Source of the DNA: Piezodorus guildinii
Taxonomy: Eukaryota; Arthropoda; Insecta; Hemiptera; Pentatomidae
Length of the DNA stretch: 64,000 bases
Direction of reading: 5' to 3'
Assembly: GCA_023052935.1 (NCBI GenBank)
Contig: CM041292.1
Coordinates: 175,124,400-175,188,399 of the forward strand
Each line of letters starts with the position of its first letter. The first letter of the stretch is position 1. Below, in pieces: positions 1 to 13,798 of the stretch. The position numbers and the translations under genes are program-made. A model generated the notes under the pieces. That model was not told the DNA's origin. It saw nothing but the letters and a program-made list of their open reading frames with translations, and ran no database searches.

Positions 1-16
1 AACAACAACAAAAAAA

Positions 17-745
17 GTGGTGCGCGCAACAAACGACTTATGCTTACTTCCGTTGTTAATATCAATTTAAGAATTTTCAAATACAGAGATGAAAAAAAGG
101 TTATAGAATTAAGTAAGAGTTTCGATAGAAACATGAGTTTTATAAAATAATCTATTATACCATTATCAACAAGAATAAGTTTTGTCGGCTTTTCCTTACT
201 CTTACAATTATTTTTATAAGATATTATTTCTTATAAAATCTTTAGTTTTCCAACGTTTATTATACATCTATATTACGGTCCGTGTATTCAAAAACACTTT
301 AAAATACAATTTTTGTATTTAAAAAAATATGTTTCCTCTTTTCTCCGTTAGTTAATATCGTACTTGTTCAAATTATATATTTACCCGATATTTATCAATG
401 CTAACAACCATTTTGGAGAAAATCATAGAAAATGTGCAAAATGCATGATATAAAGTGTGGCTTTTCTGGTTGGCCGGTTTTGATGAAAAAGTTGCTGTAA
501 TATTTGGGACGTATAAGTTGTCTTGAATATAAAATTTCTGTTTTGTACCACTATTCGTTTTGGTTCTAGACTTACCGCCCACAGAAACACACACACACCA
601 CACACACACCACCTTTCCTCGGGACATGATCATTTGGACTCAAGAGACCCTTAAACGCTTATTTCCATTTCACGTTATAAAATTTTCACGATCGCAATAC
701 TTTCCCCTACTATATGTTTCATTTACAGGGTAAGTTAATGTAAAA
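17..745 (+). repeat. R element copy 1
   Basis: This is an interspersed repeat of about 0.9 kb, seen repeatedly in the window. It begins with a GTGCGGGCAACA-like motif followed by an ACTTACC-like motif and ends with an inverted GTAAGTGAAAG-like motif. It has conserved internal blocks such as GGTATATTATACGTC and CACGATCGCAATACTTTC. No long reading frame was found, so it looks non-autonomous. The superfamily is unknown. It lies in or beside the 3' part of the aminopeptidase gene. Confidence 0.6.
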
Positions 746-917
746 TAAATAGCTCTGCCTTGATGTGCGATTTCGCTCTCGTTTTACTTCTAATTATACT
801 AATTAGCTATGAAATATAAAGTAAAGGGACATTATTTTTTACTGATGGTTCTATGAACATCTTTCAGTTGAATATTTATATGTTTTTGAAGGAAAAAAAG
901 AAAAAATGGCTACTCAC

Positions 918-1067
918 TTCTCACTCGTTGGACGTACTGCTTCCACAAAGGGAACCTCCACACCCTATCTCCTGTTATTGAGCCTGCCTTCTGCATTTCG
1001 TCCCAGACGATCTGGGAAGAAGAAAATACTGGAGTGGCGCCCGAACCAAGGGACCACTTGCCACCAG
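918..1067 (-). CDS. M17 aminopeptidase exon g
   Basis: The exon encodes PGGKWSLGSGATPVFSSS, then TGDRVWRFPLWKQYV, matching LGSGATGVFTN and TGDRVWRMPLFEHY of the family. The acceptor is TTATTACAG at 1068-1070. The best donor is GTGAGT at 912-917; a second GTGAGA eight bases upstream would end the exon at 926 or so. No further coding exon is visible between 1 and 917, which is an R repeat. Confidence 0.9.
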
Positions 1068-1312
1068 CTGTAATAAAAATATCAAAACATAAATAGTGCT
1101 GAATCTACATATTAATAATTAAAATGTTAAATTACTAACATAGTACTTATCCAAAATATATTTATTATAGCTGACGTTGTTCTGAATTAAATTTAAATAT
1201 CACTATCTAATACCAAATTAAATATCACTATATAAATATAATTTAAAAAAACACAATTAGCGAAATTGGTTTACCGTTCAGGCCTAATGCTATAACCAAG
1301 AGAAATATGAAT

Positions 1313-1384
<72 letters not shown>

Positions 1385-4300
1385 AAAGAGAGAGAGAGAG
1401 AGAGAGAGAGAGTAGATAGACTGGTATTACATCACAAAATTAAAGAAAACTTGAAGGCCGTATAAGAAATAAATAATTTTAATGTAAAGAACTATATATT
1501 AAGTCATTAGAATAGGTTAGAAAAAATAGCAAAGAAAAATATATATGCAATATGTCTCCACTTGGCATGCCGAGATGAAGTGGCGTTTCCTAAAATTCCG
1601 ACGGCAATACTTCCTAGGAACTTACTTATACCGTTTCTCCACAAAAAAAAAATCCTCTATATCTACAAGATGGTGACCCATTCTCCTTTGTCCACTCTAT
1701 CAACACAAGATTCCAGCCCTCGAATCTGCTCATTTCATTCCACTGAATTGCTTCCTTCAAGAGATCCTTTGTCGTGCGTGCATCTTCGTTTTGGAATTCC
1801 TAACCCATGTCGATTCGAACATACTAATCCTCAACTTCCTTTAAGCATCACCTATTTATCCATCTCCTCGAACATCAATATGCTGAGCCCGATATTCTGT
1901 GTAAAGCAACCCGACGTATTTGGGCAGCCTTACCAATAAATAAATCATTTCTCCCTAAATATTTTTTTAATATTTCTACGGTTATTGAGGATATGGACTC
2001 ACGCGCTAGGTTTCCGATAGTGACGTCCAGACAAGGCGAGAAGTGCTCGGAGTACGCTAGGGCATCGGCTAGGGCCACGCGACCCTCGTTGTCAGTGTCC
2101 TCAACCACTATCGTCTTCCCTTTAAGGGTCAGCACCACGTCGCCTGGTTTTATAGCAGATCCGCTCGGCATGTTTTCGAAGAGTGGTATCAAACCTAGTA
2201 TAAAACAACAACGTATATCAGGTGCATCAACGTTTGTACTGATAAGTAAGAATAAATCTAAAGAGAAATTATATTTTTTTAAAAAAATTTAATTAATATA
2301 ATATGATAAATATGTAAAACGTAAATGTAAATGTATTTATAATTTTAAAAAGTTCTTTTAAGAGATAGCAAGGAATTCGAACGAAAACTAACTTTTCTGA
2401 GATCTTGGCATCATCACAGAAAAAAAAAAATAATAAAATAAAAGTTAATATTAATAGTTGACCGTTGGGATAATCAAGAGGATATTTGCCCGAGAGGTGG
2501 TCAAAGAAAAAAATAACAATGGAATAGTTTTAAATATTTATTGTTTTGGCTACGTTTCGGCCTAACTTTTATGATATCTTCATGGCGATTAAGTGAAGGA
2601 TATAACAAAATGAGGTGATTGAATAACCTTCAATCAATCGCCATGAAGATGATCTAAATGTTGCCATTACAATGAGTAGCTTAGGCGATTGCATTGAGTT
2701 TTCTTTCTTGGACCTCCACCCGGACTAATTTCCTCCTAAAATAATTTAATGAGTTATTAATAAAAATGGAACAATTTTGGTCTGTTAATGATTATTAATT
2801 TTTATATAGTTTATTTGATTAATTTTACGAATGGTAGTGGCATACAAATTAGGCAGAAACGCCGGCACACAATACGATAATTATTTTCGTTTGAACGTGC
2901 TATTTTTCTTCAATGACCGCATCTCTAACATCTATAATTCAATCTACCGTCAGCTATACTCCTGCCATTAATATATTTTTAAGTGGAAGATAAATTTCTG
3001 ATAATTTTTTTGATATAATATAAAAGGTAATTATATTATTTTTAGATAAATAAACAACTGGAAAGAAAAAAAAAAAAGGATAAATGATTTAGTAGTTTAC
3101 TCTAAATAGTTAGTTTACTATGATTGACTTGGAAGACAAACAGGACTTAAAAATCCCACTTAAGACTAAACACGATATTGATAAAGCCGTTAAACAACTG
3201 ACTGACTCAATTAGCAGTAGCATACTCGACAACACTACAACCATTAATAATACTAACTCACGAAGATCGAAGTGGCATAGGACTAGATATCCGTCAGACA
3301 AAACTTATTATAATAAACTGACAAGATCTGATGAAGAGAAGGCCCAGATATTCGGTCAGCACCTTTTCCGAACCTTTAATCCACATGCAGAAATCCATAA
3401 TCCCGGTCACATTAAGTTTATAGAAGATGAGCTAGATATCCCACTCCAAATGGTCCTTCCTTCCAAAGCCTTCCATCCGTCAGAAATATTTAGCATTATT
3501 CAAAGTTTACCATCCCGCAAAGCTCCTGGGCATGATCTTATAACTTCCCATATTTCAAAACTACTTCCTCGAAAAGCCATCCTCTATCTCACTTACATAT
3601 ATAATTCCGTACTCCGCTACACATACTTTTATACTTCCTGGAAATTATCCATTGTCAAAATGATACCCAAACCTCTGAAACCGCCAGAAAATCCATCTTC
3701 TTACCGTCCTATCTCACTTTTACCAATCATGGGCAAAATCTTGGAGTAGCTTATATTGAAACGTCTATATCCCATCCTGGATACTAATTCCATTATTCCT
3801 GATCACCAGTTTGGCTTCAGAACGTCCCAGAACATCCCACTATCCAGCAATGTCATCGTGTGGTGGACGTTGTATCGTCTACATTGGAGCGCGGCTTGTA
3901 TTGCACGGGAGCCTTCCTCAATGTGGAACAGGCTTTGACCGAGTCTGGCACCGAGGATTACTTTACAAGCTCCGCAAATTCCTCCCTCCTATATACTTCC
4001 TTATCATCCAGTCCTACCTCACTGGCAGATCCTTCAAAGTAAATCATAATAATTCCTATTTATCCATTTTTAGTCAGTTTGCTGGTGTTCCTCAAGGCAC
4101 GGCAGTATCCTAGGACCCATCCTTTACACGGTTTATACAGCTGATATCCCATCCCATCCTAACTCTTTCCTTTCTACCTATGCTGATGACACATGTGTGT
4201 TATCAGTCAATGCTGATCCAACTATTGCCTCTCAAACTCTCCAATCCCACATCAGAGACCTTGAAGTATGGTGTCAGAGCATAATTAAAATAAATGCCAA

Positions 4301-7300
4301 CAAATCCAACCAAATTATCTTTACCCTACGTCGTAAACCAAGACATACTGCCCTACTGTCTCCTTCAATAATACTCCTCTTGTCGCGGTTGAACAGATCC
4401 GATATCTAGGACTACACCTTGACAAACGCGTTACATGGAACCCTCATACAAGACTGAAGCGACAAGAAACTGCACGACGTTTTCGATTACTTCAACACTT
4501 ATTAAACAAACGTTCTAATTTTCCACTTAACTACAAAAGGCTCATCTACATGACTATCATAATGGACTTACGGAGTAGAGCTTTGGGGCTCTCCTAAACC
4601 ATCAAATTCTTCCCTTACCCAATCCCTACAATCTAAAATCCTTCTTAAAATCCTCAATGCTCCTTATTTTGTAACTAATAAACTGATCCACAAAGACCTT
4701 AATATTCCGTATGTTGCTGATTTGGCTCGATCTAGATACCATTCCTTTCATGATAAACTCCATTCCCACCCTAATCCTCTAGTTTCAATCCTTTCTTCTT
4801 CTTCAATTCTCGACAATCCTCCGAGGCGTCTGAAAAGGAGATAGCCCCGAGACCTTCTAGTTTAGATTAGATACAGGAGTGCCATCATTGGCTAGTTCTT
4901 CTACAAGTCTTTTTCATGTCATTTTTCTAATATCATATTTACTTGATGTATTTTTTTTTAGTACAGTTTAGTAAATTTTTAAGTAAATTTCAATAAATTA
5001 TCTTTAAAAAAAAAATCTTCAAACGTTTGCCTATGTAAAAAAAAAGTATGATTCCCAACTAAAAAATTATGATTCCCAATAGTAAATCGGATAACGATCG
5101 GCAATATATTTTGGCTCCTGTTGGATGTCGATTGCATCTATAGATACCGTAATGGTTAGAGTTACACGAGCATATAAAACAAATCTCAGGTTCACTCAGT
5201 TAGGGGGAAATAGAAAAATTGAATGATAGGATTTTTATTTCGAAAATTATAGATCATTCCTTTTCTGCTTTCATGTGGTCGAGATGAGTTGGAGGATGCG
5301 CTATAAAAAAGATAAGATAGCTTCTTTATTATGCACATAGGGTGATCCAACGATACGATAAGCAAACAAGGCTAAATCTTTTATTATTTCCTCTCTTTTT
5401 TTTTTTTCTTAATAAATTAATCTAATTTATTGCATCAAAGAAAGTTGTCAAAAACATTTCTGCTGCGTTATACGGAAATACTTTTTTTAATAATCTAAAT
5501 TTGACATTTGTTTCAGCCCTTAATAGCCTTCAAATTATTATTGATTTAGCAATAAATTGACAATCAACCTCTATTGTGAATTCTGTATTACGTCGTAGAG
5601 GTGATTCGTGGAGGAAACGGATGAGCTAGGAGTCAATTTGCCGACGCCAGTTTTCCAACGAATTTCTAAATACCCACCATAGAGGTTGAGTAGAATCCTT
5701 TAAATAATTACTTATTCTGCCATGAATAATCCGAAGATCTTACCAATGTATGTTATCTATCTTACTACTGTGTAACTGACTAGCTGAGTGGTTAAGACTG
5801 GGTAAGAACCGGGTTTAAGTATCGGGGTTTCAATTGATTTATAAATATATTCTGTTATATCAGCTAGTTCTGATAGATTCTTTGTGATCGCATGCAGCCT
5901 GTACAATATGACTCTGGGGACAACACTGCCATTAGGGTGCCTGAATAGTGGAGGGGCATTGCGCTCTGCATGTAGCGAGCAGTTTCGAGCGCCCAGCAAA
6001 GAGTCAGGAGCTGATTTTGAAGGACTACGTTGAAAAGCAGTTTGAATTCTGCAACATTTTCATCAGGAACACAAGGATGGAGAACAAAATGTTAGGACCG
6101 CTTTGGTACTTCAACCTTAAACGTCTTTGAGCTGTAATCACGGAATCGCACTTGGAAACTTGAGAATACATGATTTCTCTGCGAGTAAGCATTTAGATAT
6201 GACGGTTATCAAGGAAAGCAGAATACTATTGACATCTGGTAGGTATTAATATAAACCAGACTATGTATTGTATTATTTTCTCAAATAACCTAGCGGAGGC
6301 GCAGTTTGTTTGTTTGTTTAGGTTTTAAGGCGTATAAACCCTAAGGTCATCAACGCCTAGACACTATATGCATATTCAATCTTTATAAGAAAGAACTATT
6401 AGGTAATGGGTGATTGAGAGAAAGAAAGAAAAAAAATAAAATAAATAATACATAAATAAAAAAAATAATAAAAAAAATAAAATAAAGAAAGAAAAAAAAA
6501 TTTTTTTATGTAAACTATAGTTTAAAAAGCTAATACTAGTAATGCTAACTGACTAGGAATGGTTAAGATAAATCAAGAAAATCAAAAACTAATTCAATGG
6601 TTTTCTCTCTATCACCCAGCACCGCTGAAATATTCGGGCTTAGTCCAATTTTATTCAGGTGTGATGAATAATAAGGGCATTCTTGAAAAATATGCCGAAT
6701 GGTAAGGGTTCCATCACAGCGCTGGCATCGGGGCACCGGCTGCCTAGCAAAAAGATAAGAGTGCGTCAGACGCGAGTGTCCTATCCTTAGCCGGGTCAAC
6801 GCGACCTCCTCCCTCCGGCTGCTACGGCTAGATGTAGACCAGGGTTTCACTGTTTGTTTTATATGCTTCAGTTTGCTTACCTGGCTATCGTCCCACATTT
6901 TCTGCCATCGGTCATCTTCTTGCTTCAGATCAAGTTGGGCTGCTAGATCCAATTTTATTTATAGTAAAATAAAAATATTTCATATTTCTGCTATTTACTC
7001 TTCCTACTCTGAAGTTAAGTCTTCCAAGCATATCAACTCTCCTAGGGATGGACTTGGAGCTGAAGTGAATAGAATAGAATAAATATAATACAAAATAGAA
7101 TGTAATATTGTCAGCACCTTTACTTAACCTCCAAATCCATCCCTAGGGGAGTTGATATGTTTGGAAGGCTTAACTGACAATATTACATTATAGTATTATC
7201 GTTGCTTAAGAAATAAAACTTCCTTAGGATGTACTTAAACCATGAACCTATAAAATTACAACTTTTTGTTTAATAGATATGTATATATTTACTCACCAAC

Positions 7301-10300
7301 AACATTAATGGGAATAGCGAGCCTTGCCAAGGCTTTGATACATCCTACGACGACGGCGGCGCCGTTCATGGCTCCCCTATAGTCGGCCATGTCGAGGGTG
7401 TAGGTGAACTGCGGGATGCAGGTCTTAAGGCAGATACCTCCGGAGTCGAAGGTGACCCCCTTCCCGATGAGGAGCACCGGGCGATCGGTCTCCCCGCCTC
7501 CGCAGTAGCTGATCTCCAAGAAGTAGGGCGGCTCGCAGGAGCCCTTGGCGATGTTGAGGAAGGCGAACATCCTCTGGTCCTCGATCCACTTCATGTTCCT
7601 TACGTTCACATGCACACCGCAAGGGCACAGAATCCGGATAGCCTCCTAGCTCCAGGATCATCGTAACGTATCACATTTTAGAAGAATTAATAGATAACTA
7701 AACAAACCATCAAGCTAAAATAAAATAAGGGCCTTAGCACCCATACCCGGTTACCGACCGGTTGGTAATAATCCATGACTCGTGTTAGGACTGGCTCTAC
7801 TTAGTGAGAGAAGAAGTAGGTAAAAATACGTGAAGGCGAGAGCTTGTGGTAGAGTTCACGAAAGTAATTGAGCGATGGAAGGAATTTCTTTGATAAACTC
7901 GGATAATAGCATAAAATATTATAAATATCACAAAACTTAATGATGAAGTCAGAACAATAGAAACTATTGTATTATTACAACAAACCTCGAAATATAATCA
8001 TACTAATTTATTAATACAAAAATCAATATATAAAAAATCGTCATTGTCCTCAGTATTTACTTCACAACACATATTTCACAATTCATTAGAGTACCCTCAT
8101 TACTCTCCAAATTCTCATCTGATGTACTATAATCCTATTATCCACTTTTATAAGTTTACTTGTTATCATTTACTTTTACACCTATTCTTATTCGTTTGTA
8201 AACCTTAATTTTAAATTATTTGTAATGATAGTAAACATTGTTTTACCTGAAAATGAGGCAAGACCTAGAAACGTAGTTATAAAACATTATGATATAATAT
8301 TATTATTATTGATAATAAAATAGTTTTGAATGAAGACAAGTCCCATTATATAACAGACAAAAATAGAAAACAATAGAAAAATGGGAAAAAAAATTTAATA
8401 ATTGTAATATTCCCATTAAAAAAGAAGAGGTGTTGTTTTGTTTGCTATTTTCAGTAATGAACCTTTGTAATCGACGAAAAAATGATTGTTCCAATTAAAA
8501 TTTAATCTGAATAAGAAATAAAAAAAATCTTACATCCACTGTTCGAATAAATACATAAAATATAATTGTAATACTATTTGATAGTAAATTATTTTTTTTT
8601 GCGAAACGAAAAAATAATCATTAAAATCGGTTTAGAACCAGCAGAGATATAGCGTTTTGAAATTATCAGTAAGGATAGACTATTTTCCTTTGAATTATTT
8701 ATAGCTTTTCATGTAAGTTAATTGCCTTTAAACAGCCATATAAACAGTTTTATGTATTTGAAAATAATAAACCATTGTTTAAAAATTTGCATTTTTTTTT
8801 TAAAATTTAGAATCACCATTTTAAGGAATTAAACATCATTTATATATTATATTATATATTAGTTATAAACAAAAAAATAATCTATACTAATATTATAAAG
8901 CTGAAGAGTTTGTTTGTTTGAACGCGCTTATCTCAAAAACTACTGGTTCGAATCGAAAAATTATTTTTGTGTTGGATAGTCCATTTATCGAAGAAGGCTA
9001 TAGGCTATATAATAGGACCGAAGAATCTGGAAAAAACGGAGGAAATCGACCTCGCATCCGAATGATTCCAAATGATTTACCTTTAAATTTTAAAATAATA
9101 TAATTTCCCGTTGAATTATATTTTTTCGTAACAATTAATAAATCAAAGGGGATAGAAATCGATTTACGTCAAGAATACTTTTCGCACTGCCAACTACAGT
9201 GAGTGTCAAAAGTATTTGGAATTCTTTTCATTTAATAATTATATTTCACAACTATTAATTTATATAATCCTTTTTAAATCATAAATCTTTAAAAGATACT
9301 TCCATAAAGCAAACCAGATAATCGAAATGTTTATTTTTTTTAAAGATTAAACAATTAATTTTGTAAAATTACCAGATCATTCAGTGTCAAAAGTATTCGG
9401 AAATCGTTTTTGTTGTTTAATGGGAAATCTATTGTTTAATGGTTTCAAATGTTCAAATTCTCACTAAATTCCAAATCAGAAACCACTTAATTCCGAATAC
9501 TTTTGACACTCCTATTTTTATATTTTTCGTAAATTAACGTTGAAACCGTTAAATATAAAATGACTATTGTCGTGATTTTTGGCTTTGTCTAATGTACACC
9601 TTCCTCTTAAATATTATTAAGTGAATAACAACTCTTTAAAAACAGAAATAATAACTCAAAAGCAAGTAAATTACATAATGATAGTGAATTCCGAATACTT
9701 TCAAAGCTCACTGTATATGTCGCATTCATTGTCAAGATCGGGTTGCAGAGAAAATCACTACGTTCTTCTGCTACAAGAGAAGAAAATTAAAAATATCATT
9801 TACGAAGAAGTTCTTTAAAATATATTCTTTTAAAAACTGCTAAATCCCGATCATAAACAGAAATTTGCGCGGATGAAGTAGATGGTAACAGCTATATTAA
9901 TTACAATACGATATGGAATCAATATTAATTTTATATGGATTTACATGGATTATATTAATTACAAATATTAATATATTGAATAAAGAATGGTTTGTTATAG
10001 AAAAACAAAATTATGATACGTTTTAAAAGTGTATGATAATTCATAATGATTCATTTATGGATCATGATGATTCATTACCACAGACTTCACACATTTTCAT
10101 ATTTCACTTTTCTCTGCTCTTGCTATGTAGCGCGGCCTATATTAGCAAGGGTCGGGTTCTAGTAGCATTTTATTTATTTTTTCCTGATTTTTAAACTGAT
10201 TCATCAATGTTAAGTATAAATTTTGTGGACAGTAAATACGGTGACAAAACTTCAGTGTGTAAAACTCCATTATTTAACAGTTATTATTGACTGTTAATGT

Positions 10301-13300
10301 ATGATTAGAAACATTTTTCGGCTTTCGATATGGAGATTCCAAAACCAGAGCTTCTAGAGTTTCTAAAATTTCGGTAAAAAACTAAGCCATTCAACGTTTC
10401 GAAAAATCAGACAAAGAAATGAACATATACGCTGAAAAATAGAGAATTTTTCACATCAACTGACTGAAAATAAGAATTAATTATAGATAATCACCACCCT
10501 TGAAACATCAATTAGATTCTGCTAACTATATGATAACAATTTTTTTTATTTTTGGTTTAAAGTTGTTTCCCTCCTGCAGGAATATGATTGCTAATTATTT
10601 AAGAATAATTAACTTACCTCAGCGAAAAACTTAGGAGTCATGATATTGGCTGGTATATCTTCAAGTGTGCGTGCCACGTTTTGCGCATCAGCCAATACAC
10701 TTCCTCTAAACCAGCCTTCTCTGTAACATACAGTTTTCTAATTTAACTTCGCAATCCAGCATGTCGGAAATTAAACTAGAAACTTCCTTTGGCATTGTAC
10801 AGAAAAAGTTTTTGCGGATACTGATGATTTTGAAACAAAATTAATTATATTTATCATGAGACTGGCTCTCGGAATACTTTACCGCATAGTAGTCTATTTT
10901 TATAGTTTCTATTTTCATATCATGCAATGTTTTTTTACTTATGTTCATGATAAAAATGCCTCGTTAGCAATTAACTCTGTCACTTAAGTAATAGTAAATC
11001 AGTTTATTAAGTAAAGACCATTCAATTCTAGTTAATATCTAAAATATTTAATTAAAAAAAGATTTGGCCGTTAGGTGTTAAAATGAAAAGAACAAAATTG
11101 CGTGTTAGAAAAATTTGCTATGGAGAATTTCGGAAGGAAAAAATATTGTGAACTTCAAAAGCAACTCTACAACACAAATTAAATTACATAAGAATTAAAA
11201 AAAAGGTTTATTTAAAAATGTAGTGCGGGCAACACACGACTTTCACTTACCTCCGTTTTTAAAATCGTTTAAAAAATTTCCAAATACAGTTACAGATAAA
11301 AATGAGTGAAACCTTTAATAATTAATAATTCAATTTAATTAAAAACGATATTATATTATTATCTAAAATAATCAGTTTTATCGGCTTTTTATCACTCTGT
11401 ATTCAATTTTACAAGCTTGGTGTATAAGATAATACATTTTCTAAAGTCTTTCTCTTTCAAACGGTGTATTATACGTCTATATTACTGTTCTTATGTTCAA
11501 AAATAAGATTGGCGCGCTGTGCTTCATTGACAAGCCAGGTTGCAGCACGGTCAAAATGAATTTTCTTTTTCGGAACACAAAAATTTTAGTTAATTGTTAG
11601 TTTTATCGGCTTTTCATCACTCTCCATTACCCTTTACAATTAATATTGTTGTGTTCAAAAACACAAAAAATTCATAAAAAAAAAATGTTCAGTTTTCTCC
11701 TTTAATTGTTTATCAAATTCGCTCAACGTGCATATTTAGCTGTTAATTATCAATGGTAACAAGATAATATAGTTATTTTTTATAGAACCTACATAGTTAA
11801 AGGCACTTCAGAGTGAGAAAATTTAAAAATCTGCATTTAAGCCCCATCAGACTATTTCAATCTGAATGAAACCTACATGCTACCAAAGCCCATTTTTACA
11901 TCAATATAACGAGTTTAATCAAAATCGTTAGAGCCGTTTTTGAAAAATCGATAAAAAGGTGCTAAATGCTGATAAGGTGATAAAGTAGAACTTCCGGTCA
12001 GCCGATTTTAGATGAAAAAGTTGCTGTAACATCTCGGGCGTACTCTTAATATGATAATTTCAGTTTCGTACGACTTTACGTTTTTGCCCTAGAGTTACCA
12101 ACACAGACACATGACACAGACACACTGACCTTTTTGCGGGACTTTGTTATTTGTACTCAGGATACCCTAAAACGTGTAGTTCCGTTGAAAACTGGAATTC
12201 GTAACTTTTCACGATCGCAATGCTTTCCCTTTCTATATATTTTATATATACAAGTAAGTGAAAGTAAAAATACTGTGGTGAAACGTTTAAGCTTTAAAAT
12301 TAAGGAGAAAAACCTCAAGTAAATATGCACAAGCTTCTAGTGGACTTCTACTTTCACTTTATATATACACATACAGGATATCTCATAAATGTCTAGTCAT
12401 AATGTGAGAGTAGATACGAGACCACAAGAAGAAGATGACCCAATGTTCGATTCTCAACAGTTAGCGAGATAAATCAAATTTTCTTTTTTTGATTTTTCAT
12501 GTGCTAGCTAAGAAAAAAAATATGGTTCCGAATGAAAGGAGAGAGTCCAACCCTCCAGATAGGGAAGCAAGTGTTGCACAACGTCATGCAGAGAACTAAA
12601 TTTTAATATTTCTTATAATATTCTATAATCAAATTAAAAATATCGGTATTTCAGCCTTGTTAGACTATTTCAAGCAATATAAAACCTACATCATATTAAA
12701 GCCTATTAAATTTTACATCAATCTAGGGAGTTTAATCAAAATAGTTAGAGCCCTAAAACGTGTATTTCCTTTGAAAACTAGAATTAGAAAATTTTCACGA
12801 CCGCAATACTTTCCCTTACTATATATTTCATATTAATGTAAGTGAAAGTAAAAATTGCATAAAAAGAAAATTTTTGCTTAATATCTGCACCCTCCCTGCT
12901 AACATGGGTTTCAAAAGAATAGCCTATTTTTCGGGGAAAGTACTGGATTTGGAAACTAAGGCTGTAAATAACGAAAAGTTTTTCTGTCAGGACAGTTTTA
13001 ATCAGTCAAAACACTTTTAGAATAAGATAGGATTGTTTTTAAGTGGTTAAAGAAGTGTAGCGTTCACCAACCCAAGTTCACCTAAGGGTTGCAGTGAAAA
13101 ATTATAAGTTAAATTGTAAGTTTATGCTACCTAATCTTCAGCAAATAAACTTTCAAATAATTCTTATATTATAATAAAAATATATTTACTGTGACTATAA
13201 TCATAATATAAATATTTATAAAGAGGGGAAGTGTGGTAAAGTCACTTTTCGTTTATCCTTACTTTTCGCCTGCAGTACAATTCGAGAGGATGTCGATGTC

Positions 13301-13743
13301 AGGGCGTGGAATCCTGCTCTTCAGGGTCCCTCAGTTCTTGGTAAGACCAATTCGCCAATTTAGATCCCTCCGCCGCAGCTTCTGCGCAGCTCATGGGATC
13401 CATGCAGACACAGGACACGTCCTTAAAAAGAAATCGGTATTCAAGAAATGATAGTTATTTCACGCAAGAGATGTTATAAATTAATATTTATAGTGTTTTT
13501 GAGGAGTATAGGCTTCTTATTAAGACCCAGCATGATCAGAGGCAGTTACAGAGCAGTTTTTTTTTTTTTTTTTATTTAGTTTTTTTTGGGGGGGGGGAGA
13601 GATTCTTAAGAATTATTTTTTTTCAGGGGAAGAAGTGGAAGGTACTTACCTCTTTTAATGAGTCTAAACAGGCTTATCTTATTTAAGTAACTGACTCAAC
13701 AGTATGGATTCTAGTATTTATATATGTTTATTTATTTATACAC

Positions 13744-13798
<55 letters not shown>

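Noticed and set aside
373..633. 86-codon minus-strand frame
   Set aside because: It lies wholly in R element copy 1 and is AT-driven; the same block in other R copies is not open.
1562..1939. 125-codon plus-strand frame
   Set aside because: It has no known domain and sits in an aminopeptidase intron opposite the coding strand; the composition is that of random AT-rich DNA with S/L/P codons.
1993..2292. 99-codon plus-strand frame
   Set aside because: Shadow of aminopeptidase exon f on the opposite strand.
7425..7661. 78-codon minus-strand frame in another phase
   Set aside because: Shadow of exon e; the other phase carries the conserved GKGVTFDSGG and ADYRG motifs.
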